Assembly: GCA_947454585.1 (NCBI GenBank)
Contig: CANGML010000009.1
Location: 1-18,443 of the forward strand
DNA length: 18,443 bases
Reading direction: 5' to 3'
DNA from: Comamonadaceae bacterium
GTDB taxonomy: Bacteria > Pseudomonadota > Gammaproteobacteria > Burkholderiales > Burkholderiaceae_C
The notes beneath the pieces are model-generated. The model had not been told where the DNA came from, did not search any database, and was given only the letters and a program-made list of their open reading frames with translations. Below are positions 1 to 7,573 of the stretch, piece by piece. How positions within the stretch are numbered: the stretch's first letter is position 1; the number at the start of each line of letters is the position of its first letter. A program made the translations under genes and the position numbers.

Positions 1-54
1 GTTGTGCATCAACGTCAAGGTGGATGCGGTGCGGTGGAAGAAAGGAACAGCCAT
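1..54 (-). CDS. Possible 5' end of an unidentified gene, cut by the window edge
   Basis: An ATG at position 54 on the minus strand lies 5 bases after the stop of the Bug-protein gene and opens 18 codons that run off the left edge without a stop. The visible residues are MAVPFFHRTASTLTLMHN. The tight spacing matches the rest of this minus-strand run, which makes a further co-transcribed gene plausible. I see no convincing Shine-Dalgarno sequence in front of the ATG, and 18 codons are too few to name a family. It could also be chance open frame in downstream non-coding sequence. Confidence 0.33.
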   Translation of the reverse strand, partial: MAVPFFHRTASTLTLMHN

Positions 55-59
55 CGTGA

Positions 60-1043
60 TCAGGGCTGGTCTTTGATGTTGGCGGCCTTGATCAGCTGGG
101 CCCAGCGCGCATGGTCATCCTTCAACCAGTTGCGATAGTCGGATGGCGTGGAGGCCACCACGATGCCGCCGAGCTGGCGCAGCTTCTGATCAATGGCCGG
201 TTTGGTGAGCGTGCTGCGAATGGCGTTGGCCAATTTGTCGAGCGCCAGTTGGGGTGTGCCGGCAGGGGCGACAAAGCCGACTGGGCCAACATACTCTTCA
301 AAACCAGGGAAGCCAGACTCAGCCATAGTCGGCACGGTGGGCGTGTCTGGGTAGCGCTTGGCGGTGGTCACGGCCAAGATGCGAATTTGTTTTTGGGCCT
401 CACGCTCAGCCACACCAATCATGGGGTAGAACATGAAGTCCACGCGGCCCGCCATCACTTCGGTCAATGCCGGGGCGTTGCCTTTGAAAGGCACGTGCAG
501 CATGTTGGTCTGGGTGCGCGTGGCTAACAAGGCGGCTGCCAAGTGGGCTGAACCGCCACCGCCGGCAGAGCCGTAGCTGATGGCTTGCGGTGCTGTCTTG
601 GCTTTGTTCACCAGATCTGCCAAGGTTTTGTAAGGGCTGTCGTAGCCGACGACCAAGTACTGCGGCAAGGCGACCGCAAGACTGATGGGCGCGAAGTCTT
701 TGGTGGGGTCGTACTTCACGCGACCTTGTCCCAGAATGGCATTCACATTCAACGACAAGGTATTCACCAAAATCGTGTAGCCATCTGCGGGCGCGGCGGC
801 CACACTTTCGGTAGCGATGTTGCCGTTGGCGCCCACACGGTTTTCCACCACCACGGGCTGCCCCAAGGCGGCGCCCATGTCTTGCGCCACCAGTCGGGCG
901 ATCACATCGGTGGGACCGCCAGCGGAATAGCCCACCACCAGTTTGATGGGCTTGTTGGGGTAGTCGGCTTGGGCTTGAGCGGGGGCCACCATCACCATGT
1001 TCAGTGAGAGGCAGAGGGCGGTGAGAAGCCTGATTTGTTTCAT
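60..1043 (-). CDS. Bug/TctC-family periplasmic solute-binding protein
   Basis: This is a 327-residue periplasmic binding protein of the Bug (TctC) family, which captures small carboxylates or other organic solutes for tripartite tricarboxylate-type transport or sensing. A hydrophobic signal peptide covers about residues 1-25 (ending near AQAQA). The family start motif follows: YPNKPIKLVVGYSAGGPTD at about 28-46, and then VVVENRVGANGNIAT at about 64-78. Length is normal for the family. The ATG at 1043 has an AGGAG sequence about 6 bases upstream. The gene follows the alpha-hydroxy-acid dehydrogenase by 19 bases, so they are probably co-transcribed, and the ligand may be a hydroxy-acid related to that enzyme's substrate; this is inference. 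No TctA or TctB membrane genes are nearby, as is common for Bug proteins in Burkholderiales. Confidence 0.93.
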   Translation of the reverse strand: MKQIRLLTALCLSLNMVMVAPAQAQADYPNKPIKLVVGYSAGGPTDVIARLVAQDMGAALGQPVVVENRVGANGNIATESVAAAPADGYTILVNTLSLNVNAILGQGRVKYDPTKDFAPISLAVALPQYLVVGYDSPYKTLADLVNKAKTAPQAISYGSAGGGGSAHLAAALLATRTQTNMLHVPFKGNAPALTEVMAGRVDFMFYPMIGVAEREAQKQIRILAVTTAKRYPDTPTVPTMAESGFPGFEEYVGPVGFVAPAGTPQLALDKLANAIRSTLTKPAIDQKLRQLGGIVVASTPSDYRNWLKDDHARWAQLIKAANIKDQP

Positions 1044-1062
1044 GTTGTCTCCTGAGAATGAT

Positions 1063-2244
1063 TTAGAGGGTGGGCACGAGAAGGTCTGGCGTTAATTCTT
1101 CGAGGCGTTGAACACCACAGAGCTGAAGGGTTCTCTTTAACTCATCGGTCAAGATTTCTAGGGCGCGCAGCGCGCCAGGTTCACCGCTGGCGATGGCGCC
1201 GTACAGGGTGGCGCGCCCGAGCAGCACGCCTTGGGCACCCAGGGCAATCGCTTTGGCCACATCGCCGCCGTGGCGAATCCCGCCGTCCATCCAAACCGGG
1301 ATGCGTCCGCTCACCCCGTCCAGCACCTCGGGCAAGGCATGCAGCGATGCACGTGCACCGTCCAGTTGTCGGCCGCCATGGTTGGACACCACGATGGCAT
1401 CGCAGCCCATCGCTGCGATCCGCTGTGCATCGTCGGCGCGGGCCACGCCTTTGACGATCAGGCGGCCCTGCCACCGATCGCGCACTTCTTGCAACCTTTG
1501 AAAGTCAAAGCTGTCGTCGTAGTTTTTACCCACGGTGGAGGCCACGGCATTGGCAGTGGCAATCGCGTTGGTCGTGGGGCGCGTCATGCCGCGCAGGTTT
1601 TCCATCACAGGAATGCCGTGGCGTAGCAGCCGATAGAGCCACGCAGGATGCAGCGCAAAGTCCACAAAATTGCGCGGCGTGAACCGAAAGGGCACAGAGA
1701 AATGGTTGTGAAAATCACGCCATCTTTTGCCGCCCACCGCCAAGTCCACGGTGATGATCAAACCCTCATAGCCAGCCGCTTGGGCGCGGTCCAGCAGTTG
1801 CCAAAAATAGTCGCGGTCTTTGAGCACATAGGCTTGAAACCAGAGGCGGCCGCCTGCTTGGTCGGCAATCGTTTCAATGCGGGTGGTGGCGCTGCTCGAG
1901 AGCGCATAGGGAATGTTGTAGTGGGCCGCTGCTTTGGCCAGCGCCAGGTCTGCCTGCGGATGGCCAAAGCCGCCGGCACCTGTTGGTGCAATCGCCATGG
2001 GAAGCCCCATGCGTTGACCGAACAGGGTTTGCGTCAGGTCAACCTGGCTGACATCTCTGAGCACATGCGGCCGCCACGCCTGTTGTTCAAAGGCACGGCT
2101 GTTGGCGCGCAGTGTGACCTCGTCTTCAGCGCCACCATCAAAAAAATCAAAGATGGCGCGCGGCAAACGCTGCTGGGCCAAACGACGCAAGTCGCCAATG
2201 GTGTAGCACCCCTCGGGGCCACGCAAGCGATGCGTTTCAAACAT
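1063..2244 (-). CDS. lldD: FMN-dependent alpha-hydroxy-acid dehydrogenase (L-lactate dehydrogenase type)
   Basis: This 393-residue protein belongs to the FMN-dependent alpha-hydroxy-acid oxidase/dehydrogenase family (LldD, mandelate dehydrogenase, glycolate oxidase). These enzymes oxidise a 2-hydroxy-acid to the 2-oxo-acid, usually passing electrons to the quinone pool at the membrane. The fold is recognised by FFDGGAEDEVTLRAN near residues 33-47, WFQAYV near 134, the TVD...GKRWRD segment, and the signature SNHGGRQ at 287-293, whose His289 is the expected catalytic base. The C-terminal phosphate-binding part (DGGIRHGGDVAKAI, then VLLGRA) is intact. Length is typical. The start ATG lies 7 bases after the GST stop, but I see no strong ribosome binding site, so translational coupling is likely. 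Substrate could be lactate, mandelate or another 2-hydroxy-acid; the symbol reflects family resemblance, not proven specificity. Confidence 0.88.
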   Translation of the reverse strand: MFETHRLRGPEGCYTIGDLRRLAQQRLPRAIFDFFDGGAEDEVTLRANSRAFEQQAWRPHVLRDVSQVDLTQTLFGQRMGLPMAIAPTGAGGFGHPQADLALAKAAAHYNIPYALSSSATTRIETIADQAGGRLWFQAYVLKDRDYFWQLLDRAQAAGYEGLIITVDLAVGGKRWRDFHNHFSVPFRFTPRNFVDFALHPAWLYRLLRHGIPVMENLRGMTRPTTNAIATANAVASTVGKNYDDSFDFQRLQEVRDRWQGRLIVKGVARADDAQRIAAMGCDAIVVSNHGGRQLDGARASLHALPEVLDGVSGRIPVWMDGGIRHGGDVAKAIALGAQGVLLGRATLYGAIASGEPGALRALEILTDELKRTLQLCGVQRLEELTPDLLVPTL

Positions 2245-2251
2245 AGGCAGA

Positions 2252-2863
2252 TTAAGCGGGCAGCGCCCAGTTTTGCGTCATCGAGGGGCGTTGCATCACG
2301 CCTGCTGCAGCTTCGGCCAGAGCGGGGTAGTGTTTGCGCCAGTCAAGCTCGGGGTAGCGCAAGTCCAAGTACCACAGCGCGCATCCCACGGTGAGCAGCC
2401 CCAAGTGGAAGTCGTGTTTGAAGACTTCCGCGTGCTGGTTGAGGGAGGTGAGTGAGGTATGGATCGCATCCAACTTGCCCGCCACCCAATCGGCCCAACG
2501 CAAACCTTCGGGGCGCACATTGTTTTCATAGCGGATCAGCAAGGCTGCATCCAAGATGCCATCGCCCAAGGATTGAAGCGTCAACGCTTCCCAGCGCAAG
2601 GGGCCCTCTTTGGCAAGCAATGTGCCGTGACCGCGCGCATTGATGTATTCACAAATCACGCGGCTGTCGTAAATCGATTCGCCTGTTTCTGTGATCAGCG
2701 TCGGTACTTTGCCAAGTGGGTTATTGCTGACGATGGTTTGATCGCGCTTGACGGGGTGCGCACTGCCGGGCAGCAGCGTGATGGCATCGACCAAGCCGAC
2801 TTCATGGGCAGTCACCATGCATTTGCGAACGTAGGGGGATGTGGGTGAGAAGAAGAGTTTCAT
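2252..2863 (-). CDS. Glutathione S-transferase family protein (YibF-like)
   Basis: This 203-residue cytosolic protein has an N-terminal thioredoxin-like GST domain (residues 1-80) and an all-helical C-terminal domain. The start MKLFFSPTSPYVRK closely resembles E. coli YibF, with Ser9 in the position of the glutathione-activating residue. NPLGKVPTL (48-56) carries the cis-proline, and YDSRVICEYI (65-74) carries the acidic-Ser glutathione contact. An upstream GTG at 2902 is in frame, but its 13 extra residues are not family-like, so I prefer the ATG at 2863. The stop is 7 bases before the hydroxy-acid dehydrogenase start, which suggests one transcript. YibF-type GSTs have no firmly established substrate; a role in detoxifying or isomerising a metabolite of this operon is only a guess. 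Confidence 0.86.
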   Translation of the reverse strand: MKLFFSPTSPYVRKCMVTAHEVGLVDAITLLPGSAHPVKRDQTIVSNNPLGKVPTLITETGESIYDSRVICEYINARGHGTLLAKEGPLRWEALTLQSLGDGILDAALLIRYENNVRPEGLRWADWVAGKLDAIHTSLTSLNQHAEVFKHDFHLGLLTVGCALWYLDLRYPELDWRKHYPALAEAAAGVMQRPSMTQNWALPA

Positions 2864-2926
2864 GGCTTCAGTATTCACCAAGCCCACTTTTGCAGCTGTC
2901 ACACAGTCGACGCGAGCCGGGTCTGT

Positions 2927-3937
2927 TTAAAGCGCTGCGGGGTGTCCCGCCATGCAAGGGCGCTCTTTGTCCCAAGACTTTTGCCAACAGGGGCTAGGGG
3001 TTTTTTTGTCGTAGCGGGGGATGCCTTGCTGGTTGATGCGTGCGGTGTGTGTGTCAAATGCTTGCACCCCCATTTTGTTGATCTTCAGGCGCACGACCCA
3101 ACCCAGTCGCTGCTGCGCATTGTCGGTTTCCTTCATGATGAAATTGCCGACGCTGTAGAGGATGGGTTTGCCTTGGTGGAACTCGATGTCTTGTGTCACA
3201 TGCGGATGGCCGCCAATGACGGCGTCAGCGCCGGCCTCAATCATGGTCTTGGCCAGCTGACGTTGTCTGGCATTGGCCTTGGGTTCGTTCTCCCAGCCCC
3301 AGTGCATGAAAGGCAGCACGATATCGGCTTGGTAGTCCCGCCTCGCGCGTCGAATGTCATCCACCACTTGCTCGTCGTCACTCCAAGCGACACCGGGTGC
3401 ATGGCTTTGTGCTTCGTAGCTTCTGGGCATAAATTCGTTGTAACTCAGAATGGCAATGCGCAGGCCCTTGCGCTCCACAAGCCAGGGGGTATGTGCTTGC
3501 GTCAAGTTCATGCCACCCCCCGCTTGCGCGATCTGGTGTGTCTTGAGCAAGCCCAACATGTCTGCAAACGCTTCGCGCCCGAAATCCCCCGAGTGGTTGT
3601 TGGCCAAGGTGACCCCATCGACGTGGCGCTTCAGGGTGCGCAACACACGGGGATGGGCTCGAAATGTGTAGTGCTTGGCTACGGCTTGGCCTGAGTGGGC
3701 CACCACACACTCCAAATTCAGCAGGCGCAGATCGGCCTCGGCAAAAAGTTGGCCAAAGCCAGCGAAGGGGTCTTGCCCGCGTCGAATCCATGCGCCGGGC
3801 GTGCTGTCTAAGGTGGTGTCGCCTGCGAAGACCAACTGCACGTCACTGGATGCGCGTGGTGGTGTTTCAGCCAGGGCGGCAGGGCAGGCCAATGCCCACA
3901 ACAAGCACCACACAGCACAGAGGAAGGATCGCTTCAT
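2927..3937 (-). CDS. CapA family (PGA_cap) exported metallophosphatase-fold protein
   Basis: This 336-residue protein belongs to the CapA/PgsA family, named after a component of poly-gamma-glutamate capsule export and built on a calcineurin-like phosphoesterase fold. A signal peptide spans about residues 1-23 (ending ALA before ETPP). The metal-binding motifs appear in order: GDTTLD (39-44), NLECVV (74-79), LANNHSGDFG (111-120), HWGWE (212-216), GGHPHV (242-247) and YSVGNF (261-266). All conserved His, Asn and Asp positions look present, so the protein should be functional. The start ATG overlaps the upstream gene's stop in an ATGA arrangement, which implies translational coupling. No other capsule or polyglutamate synthesis genes (CapB, CapC) are in the window, so a role in polyglutamate is unsupported. 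Its substrate is unknown. Confidence 0.88.
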   Translation of the reverse strand: MKRSFLCAVWCLLWALACPAALAETPPRASSDVQLVFAGDTTLDSTPGAWIRRGQDPFAGFGQLFAEADLRLLNLECVVAHSGQAVAKHYTFRAHPRVLRTLKRHVDGVTLANNHSGDFGREAFADMLGLLKTHQIAQAGGGMNLTQAHTPWLVERKGLRIAILSYNEFMPRSYEAQSHAPGVAWSDDEQVVDDIRRARRDYQADIVLPFMHWGWENEPKANARQRQLAKTMIEAGADAVIGGHPHVTQDIEFHQGKPILYSVGNFIMKETDNAQQRLGWVVRLKINKMGVQAFDTHTARINQQGIPRYDKKTPSPCWQKSWDKERPCMAGHPAAL

Positions 3938-4347
3938 GGCGCCTCCTGCTTGATCGCGCAGCGGTAAATCAGCTCTCGCTCTAAGGGGCCGGCATACAGG
4001 TGTTGCTCACCCAACAAATCGGCCGCCGCACCGGCAGGCGCTAAGGGGTAGGGTGGACGAAGCACGACGTGCTGAAGCAACAGCGGGTGTTTCGGTGTTT
4101 CAAGGTACACATCAATGCTGATGCGGGGGCTTGAGTTGCTGTCATTGACATGGATGGCTTTGAACCGAAAACGCCCACCGATGCCGACAGACGCCGCCTG
4201 ATACGGGTCCTGGGTTGGACAAATCTCCAGGCGTTGTGTGGCACCCGCATACGTCACCTCGCAGCTGAGCTGGCAAGCGGCTGCAAAAGAGACGGTAAAG
4301 ACCCACACGCTGGCGAACAGAACGCGCTTACATAGTCGATGTTGCAT
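3934..4347 (-). CDS. Small exported protein of unknown function, coupled to the CapA-like gene
   Basis: I do not recognise this 137-residue protein. It begins with a basic segment (MQHRLCKR) and a hydrophobic stretch to about residue 25, a plausible signal peptide with possible cleavage near SFAAA. The following cysteines (CQLSC, then a Cys near residue 43 and one near the C-terminus) could form disulfides in the periplasm; the AAAC sequence is only a poor lipobox. The rest looks beta-rich, with segments such as RISIDVYLET and LLQHVVLRPPY. It overlaps the CapA-like gene by 4 bases, so the two are probably made together and may interact. The start at 4347 has no good ribosome binding site at ideal spacing (GAGG is about 13 bases away). 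It may be co-transcribed from the regulator gene 23 bases upstream. Confidence 0.66.
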   Translation of the reverse strand: MQHRLCKRVLFASVWVFTVSFAAACQLSCEVTYAGATQRLEICPTQDPYQAASVGIGGRFRFKAIHVNDSNSSPRISIDVYLETPKHPLLLQHVVLRPPYPLAPAGAAADLLGEQHLYAGPLERELIYRCAIKQEAP

Positions 4348-4370
4348 CCCGTCGAGCTTACCTCAGGGGG

Positions 4371-4835
4371 TCATTGGGGCAGGGGCAAGGCGGTTTTGTA
4401 GCGCACCTGTTTCAACGCGAAGCTGGAGCGAATTTTTTCAATGCCGGGAATGGGTGTGAGTTGCTCCAAGATGAATTTCTCCAGCGCCGTGATGTCGGCC
4501 ACGGCCACGCGGATCAGGTAGTCGCTGTCGCCGGTCATCAAGTAACACTCCATCACTTCGTCGTGTTCGGCGATGCGTGCTTCAAATTCAGCCAGCGCGG
4601 TTTTGGACTGCTCTTTCAAACTGATGGAGATGAACACCGACAAATTCAAGCCCAGTTGCTTGGGGTTCACCAAGGCCACGTAGCGTCCAATCACGCCGCT
4701 GGCTTCGAGGGCTTTGACCCGTGTCAGGCAGGGGGAGGGCGACAAATGCACCCGACGCGCGAGCTCGATGTTGGTGAGCGAACTGTCTTGCTGCAGCTGG
4801 GTCAAAATACGCAAATCCGTGCTGTCTAAATTCAT
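4371..4835 (-). CDS. Lrp/AsnC family transcriptional regulator
   Basis: This 154-residue protein has the standard Lrp/AsnC layout. An N-terminal winged helix-turn-helix (about residues 1-60) opens with [20 protein letters not shown] and contains the recognition-helix segment [16 protein letters not shown]-terminal RAM effector-binding domain (about 64-140) carries the typical GDSDYLIRV motif at 102-110. Length and motif spacing match Lrp-type regulators that bind amino acids or 2-oxo-acid-related ligands. It is transcribed divergently from the AceE-like gene, so that gene is the obvious candidate target, as in the mdeR/mdeB pair of Pseudomonas putida. An 8+8 base inverted repeat begins 5 bases upstream of the ATG and overlaps the likely Shine-Dalgarno sequence AGAAG, which suggests autoregulation. 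The following minus-strand genes start only 23 bases after its stop and could share its transcript. Confidence 0.93.
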   Translation of the reverse strand: MNLDSTDLRILTQLQQDSSLTNIELARRVHLSPSPCLTRVKALEASGVIGRYVALVNPKQLGLNLSVFISISLKEQSKTALAEFEARIAEHDEVMECYLMTGDSDYLIRVAVADITALEKFILEQLTPIPGIEKIRSSFALKQVRYKTALPLPQ

Positions 4836-4939
4836 TTTGTGCTTCTAAATTTATAGATAGAAGCATTTTATGCTGCTCGGAGGCGGTATTTATCAAAAAA
4901 CGACAGCCTATTTGGCGCTGTTTTTTTTACAGTGTAGCC
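4836..4939. promoter_or_regulatory. Divergent control region between the Lrp-type regulator and the AceE-like gene
   Basis: This 104-base AT-rich spacer separates two divergent start codons and must hold promoters for both. Three structures are visible. One is an inverted repeat with arms TGCTTCTA (4840-4847) and TAGAAGCA (4858-4865). The second is a perfect dyad, AGCAT-TTT-ATGCT (4862-4874), that overlaps the first. The third is a short hairpin, ACAGC (4903-4907) with GCTGT (4917-4921), flanked by an A-run on the left and a T-run on the right. I cannot assign -35 and -10 boxes with confidence. The AceE-like gene lacks an obvious Shine-Dalgarno sequence. Confidence 0.7.
4840..4865. promoter_or_regulatory. 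Inverted repeat, candidate operator for the Lrp-type regulator
   Basis: Two perfect 8-base arms, TGCTTCTA and TAGAAGCA, are separated by a 10-base AT-only-but-one spacer. Centre-to-centre geometry and the AT-rich middle suit an Lrp/AsnC dimer site. The left arm overlaps the probable ribosome binding site of the regulator on the minus strand, so binding, or an RNA hairpin formed by the same bases, could repress its own synthesis. The right arm shares bases with a second dyad at 4862-4874. Assignment to this regulator is by proximity only. Confidence 0.5.
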
Positions 4940-7561
4940 ATGACAGATCACAGCCTTCACCCCTTTTTAGCCGCCGCCAGTGGCGATGTGGACCCCTCTG
5001 AAACCGCTGAATGGCGCGATGCCTTTTTGGCCTTGCTCGCCACCGAAGGGCCTGCGCGTGCGCGTTTCATCTTGGACAACTTGGTGCAACTTGCCAACAC
5101 CGCCCATGTGCAATGGCAGCCTGAGTTGGTGACGCCCTATGTGAACACCGTGGCGGTTGAGCAGCAACCGGCTTTCCCCGGTGACTTGGCGATGGAGGAG
5201 CGCTTGGGCTCCCTGATGCGCTGGAACGCGCTGGCCATGGTGGCACGCGCCAATGCCGCGTATGGCGAGTTGGGGGGCCACATCGCCAGCTATGCCAGTG
5301 CGGCCGATTTGTTTGAGGTGGGCTTCAACCACTTTTTCCATGCGCGTCATGCAGCCCATGGCGGCGACTTGGTGTTTTTCCAGCCACACAGCGCGCCGGG
5401 GGTTTATGCCCGCGCTTATTTAGAGGGCCGCTTGAGCGAAGCGGACTTGTCGCACTACCGCCAAGAAATCACGGCCCCCGAGGGCGTGCGGGGGTTGAGC
5501 AGCTACCCCCACCCTTGGTTGATGCCTGATTTTTGGCAGTTCCCCACGGGGTCCATGGGCATCGGCCCTATCAGCTCGATTTACCACGCGCGCTTCATGC
5601 GCTACCTCACGCACCGCCAGTTGCAAGACTGCAGTGCACGCAAAGTGTGGGGCGTGTTTGGCGATGGCGAGATGGACGAGCCGGAGAGCATGAGCGCTTT
5701 GACACTGGCCTCGCGTGAAAAGCTCGACAACTTAGTCTGGGTGGTGAACTGCAACTTGCAACGCTTGGACGGCCCCGTGCGCGGCAATGGCCGCATCATC
5801 GACGAGCTCGAGCGTTTGTTCCGTGGTGCGGGATGGAACGTCATCAAACTGGTGTGGGGCAGTGATTGGGATGGCTTGTTTGCCCGCGATGTCACCGGCG
5901 CCTTGGTGCGCGCTTTTGCCGACACCGTGGATGGCCAGATGCAAACCTTCGCCGCCAAAGATGGGCGCTTCAACCGCGAGACATTTTTTGGTCAGAACGA
6001 GGAGCTGGCGCGCTTGGCCCAAGGCATGACGGATGAGCAAATCGACCGCCTCAAACGCGGCGGCCACGACTTGGTGAAGATCCACGCGGCGTATGCGGCT
6101 GCCGCGAATCACCAAGGCCAACCTACCGTGATCTTGGCGCATACCAAAAAAGGCTATGGCATGGGCGAAGCGGGGCAGGGCAAGATGACCACCCACAGCC
6201 AGAAGAAGCTGGATGAGTCGGCCTTGCTGGAATTCAGGAACCGCTTCAACTTGCCGTTGACGGATGCGCAAGCTACCCAGCTTGAATTTTTTAAGCCTGC
6301 GCAGGACAGCGATGAGATGCGTTATCTGCATGCCCAGCGCCAACGCTTGGGCGGCTACCTGCCGCAGCGACAGACCCACGCCGAAGTCGTGCCTGTGCCG
6401 GCGATCGCGCACTACGCCAACTTTGCGCTCAAGGCCGCCGGTAAAGAAATGTCCACCACCATGGCCTTTGTGCGTCTGCTGGGCAACTTGCTGAAGGACC
6501 CACAGTTGGGCCCGCGCATCGTCCCCATCGTGGCGGATGAGGCGCGTACCTTTGGCATGGCCAATCTGTTCAAGCAAGTCGGCATTTATTCCAGTGTGGG
6601 TCAGCGCTATGAGCCGGAGGACATTGGCTCGGTGTTGAGTTATCGCGAAGCTTTGGATGGTCAAATTTTGGAAGAGGGCATCAGCGAGGCAGGTGCCATC
6701 GCCAGTTGGACGGCAGCGGCCACCAGCTACAGCGTGCACGGTTTGGCCATGTTGCCGTTTTATATTTATTACTCGATGTTTGGCTTCCAACGGGTGGGCG
6801 ACGCCATCTGGGCCGCCGCCGATCAACGCGCGCGCGGATTTTTGTTAGGCGCCACCTCGGGGCGCACCACGCTGGGCGGCGAAGGCTTGCAGCACCAAGA
6901 TGGCAGCAGCCATGTGGTGGCGGCCACCATTCCCAATTGCCGTGCGTATGACCCCGCCTATGCGGGCGAGATGGCGGTCATCGTTGACCACGGCATGCGC
7001 GAGATGATGGTCGAGCAACGCGATGTTTTTTATTACGTCACCCTGATGAACGAAAACTACGCACAGCCCGATTTGCCGGCGGGTGTCGAGGCGGAGGTGA
7101 TGCGCGGTTGTTACAAGTTCAAGACCTTCGATGGCGTGCAGCCCACAGGGCAACGTGTGACCTTGATGGGCTCAGGCGCCATCTTGACCGAGGTGGTCAA
7201 GGCCGCAGAACAGTTGGCGGCGCAAGGCATTGCCAGCGATGTCTACAGCGTGACCAGCTGGAGTGAGTTGGCGCGCGATGGCATGGCCCGTGATGCCCGC
7301 CTGTTGGCGGGTGAGGCTGTGACCGGCAGTGCCTTTGTCACGCAGCAATTGGCACACAGCCAAGGCCCGATCGTCGCGGCCACTGACTATGTGCGCGCCG
7401 TGCCAGAGAGCATCCGTGCGTATGTGCCTGATGGGCGGCGTTATGTGAGCCTGGGTACGGATGGGTTTGGCCGCAGTGACACGCGTGCCGCCTTGCGTGC
7501 TTACTTTCATGTGGATGCGGCCAGCATTGTGCGCGCAGCCTTGCAGACACTGCTGCCCTGA
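4940..7561 (+). CDS. AceE-family 2-oxo-acid dehydrogenase E1 component (homodimeric, pyruvate/2-oxobutyrate type)
   Basis: This 873-residue thiamine-diphosphate enzyme is colinear with E. coli AceE (887 residues), the E1 that decarboxylates pyruvate and hands the acyl group to an E2 lipoyl domain. The ThDP/Mg motif runs from GDGE (241-244) to NCN (270-272). His419 in TTHSQKK matches the active-site-loop His407 of E. coli AceE, and Glu583 in GISEAGA matches the cofactor-activating Glu571. DEARTFGM and the long FYIYYSMFGFQR segment are intact. The C-terminus stops about 20 residues short of the E. coli protein. There is no E2 (aceF) or E3 (lpd) beside it, unlike housekeeping aceE operons, and a divergent Lrp regulator precedes it. 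This fits an accessory E1 such as P. putida MdeB (2-oxobutyrate dehydrogenase). Family call is firm; substrate is inferred. Confidence 0.9.
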   Translation: MTDHSLHPFLAAASGDVDPSETAEWRDAFLALLATEGPARARFILDNLVQLANTAHVQWQPELVTPYVNTVAVEQQPAFPGDLAMEERLGSLMRWNALAMVARANAAYGELGGHIASYASAADLFEVGFNHFFHARHAAHGGDLVFFQPHSAPGVYARAYLEGRLSEADLSHYRQEITAPEGVRGLSSYPHPWLMPDFWQFPTGSMGIGPISSIYHARFMRYLTHRQLQDCSARKVWGVFGDGEMDEPESMSALTLASREKLDNLVWVVNCNLQRLDGPVRGNGRIIDELERLFRGAGWNVIKLVWGSDWDGLFARDVTGALVRAFADTVDGQMQTFAAKDGRFNRETFFGQNEELARLAQGMTDEQIDRLKRGGHDLVKIHAAYAAAANHQGQPTVILAHTKKGYGMGEAGQGKMTTHSQKKLDESALLEFRNRFNLPLTDAQATQLEFFKPAQDSDEMRYLHAQRQRLGGYLPQRQTHAEVVPVPAIAHYANFALKAAGKEMSTTMAFVRLLGNLLKDPQLGPRIVPIVADEARTFGMANLFKQVGIYSSVGQRYEPEDIGSVLSYREALDGQILEEGISEAGAIASWTAAATSYSVHGLAMLPFYIYYSMFGFQRVGDAIWAAADQRARGFLLGATSGRTTLGGEGLQHQDGSSHVVAATIPNCRAYDPAYAGEMAVIVDHGMREMMVEQRDVFYYVTLMNENYAQPDLPAGVEAEVMRGCYKFKTFDGVQPTGQRVTLMGSGAILTEVVKAAEQLAAQGIASDVYSVTSWSELARDGMARDARLLAGEAVTGSAFVTQQLAHSQGPIVAATDYVRAVPESIRAYVPDGRRYVSLGTDGFGRSDTRAALRAYFHVDAASIVRAALQTLLP

Positions 7562-7573
7562 TGGGTTGAGGTG

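Noticed and set aside
1648..2394. A 248-codon plus-strand open frame
   Set aside because: It overlaps the hydroxy-acid dehydrogenase and GST genes on the opposite strand and resembles no known protein.
2864..2902. Upstream GTG start adding 13 residues to the GST
   Set aside because: The extra residues do not fit the GST N-terminus, and the ATG at 2863 gives the normal beginning of the thioredoxin-like domain.
5732..6826. A 364-codon open frame on the minus strand
   Set aside because: It lies wholly inside the AceE-like gene, which has intact catalytic motifs and strong family similarity. The antisense frame shows no recognisable domain and is a by-product of GC-rich codon use.
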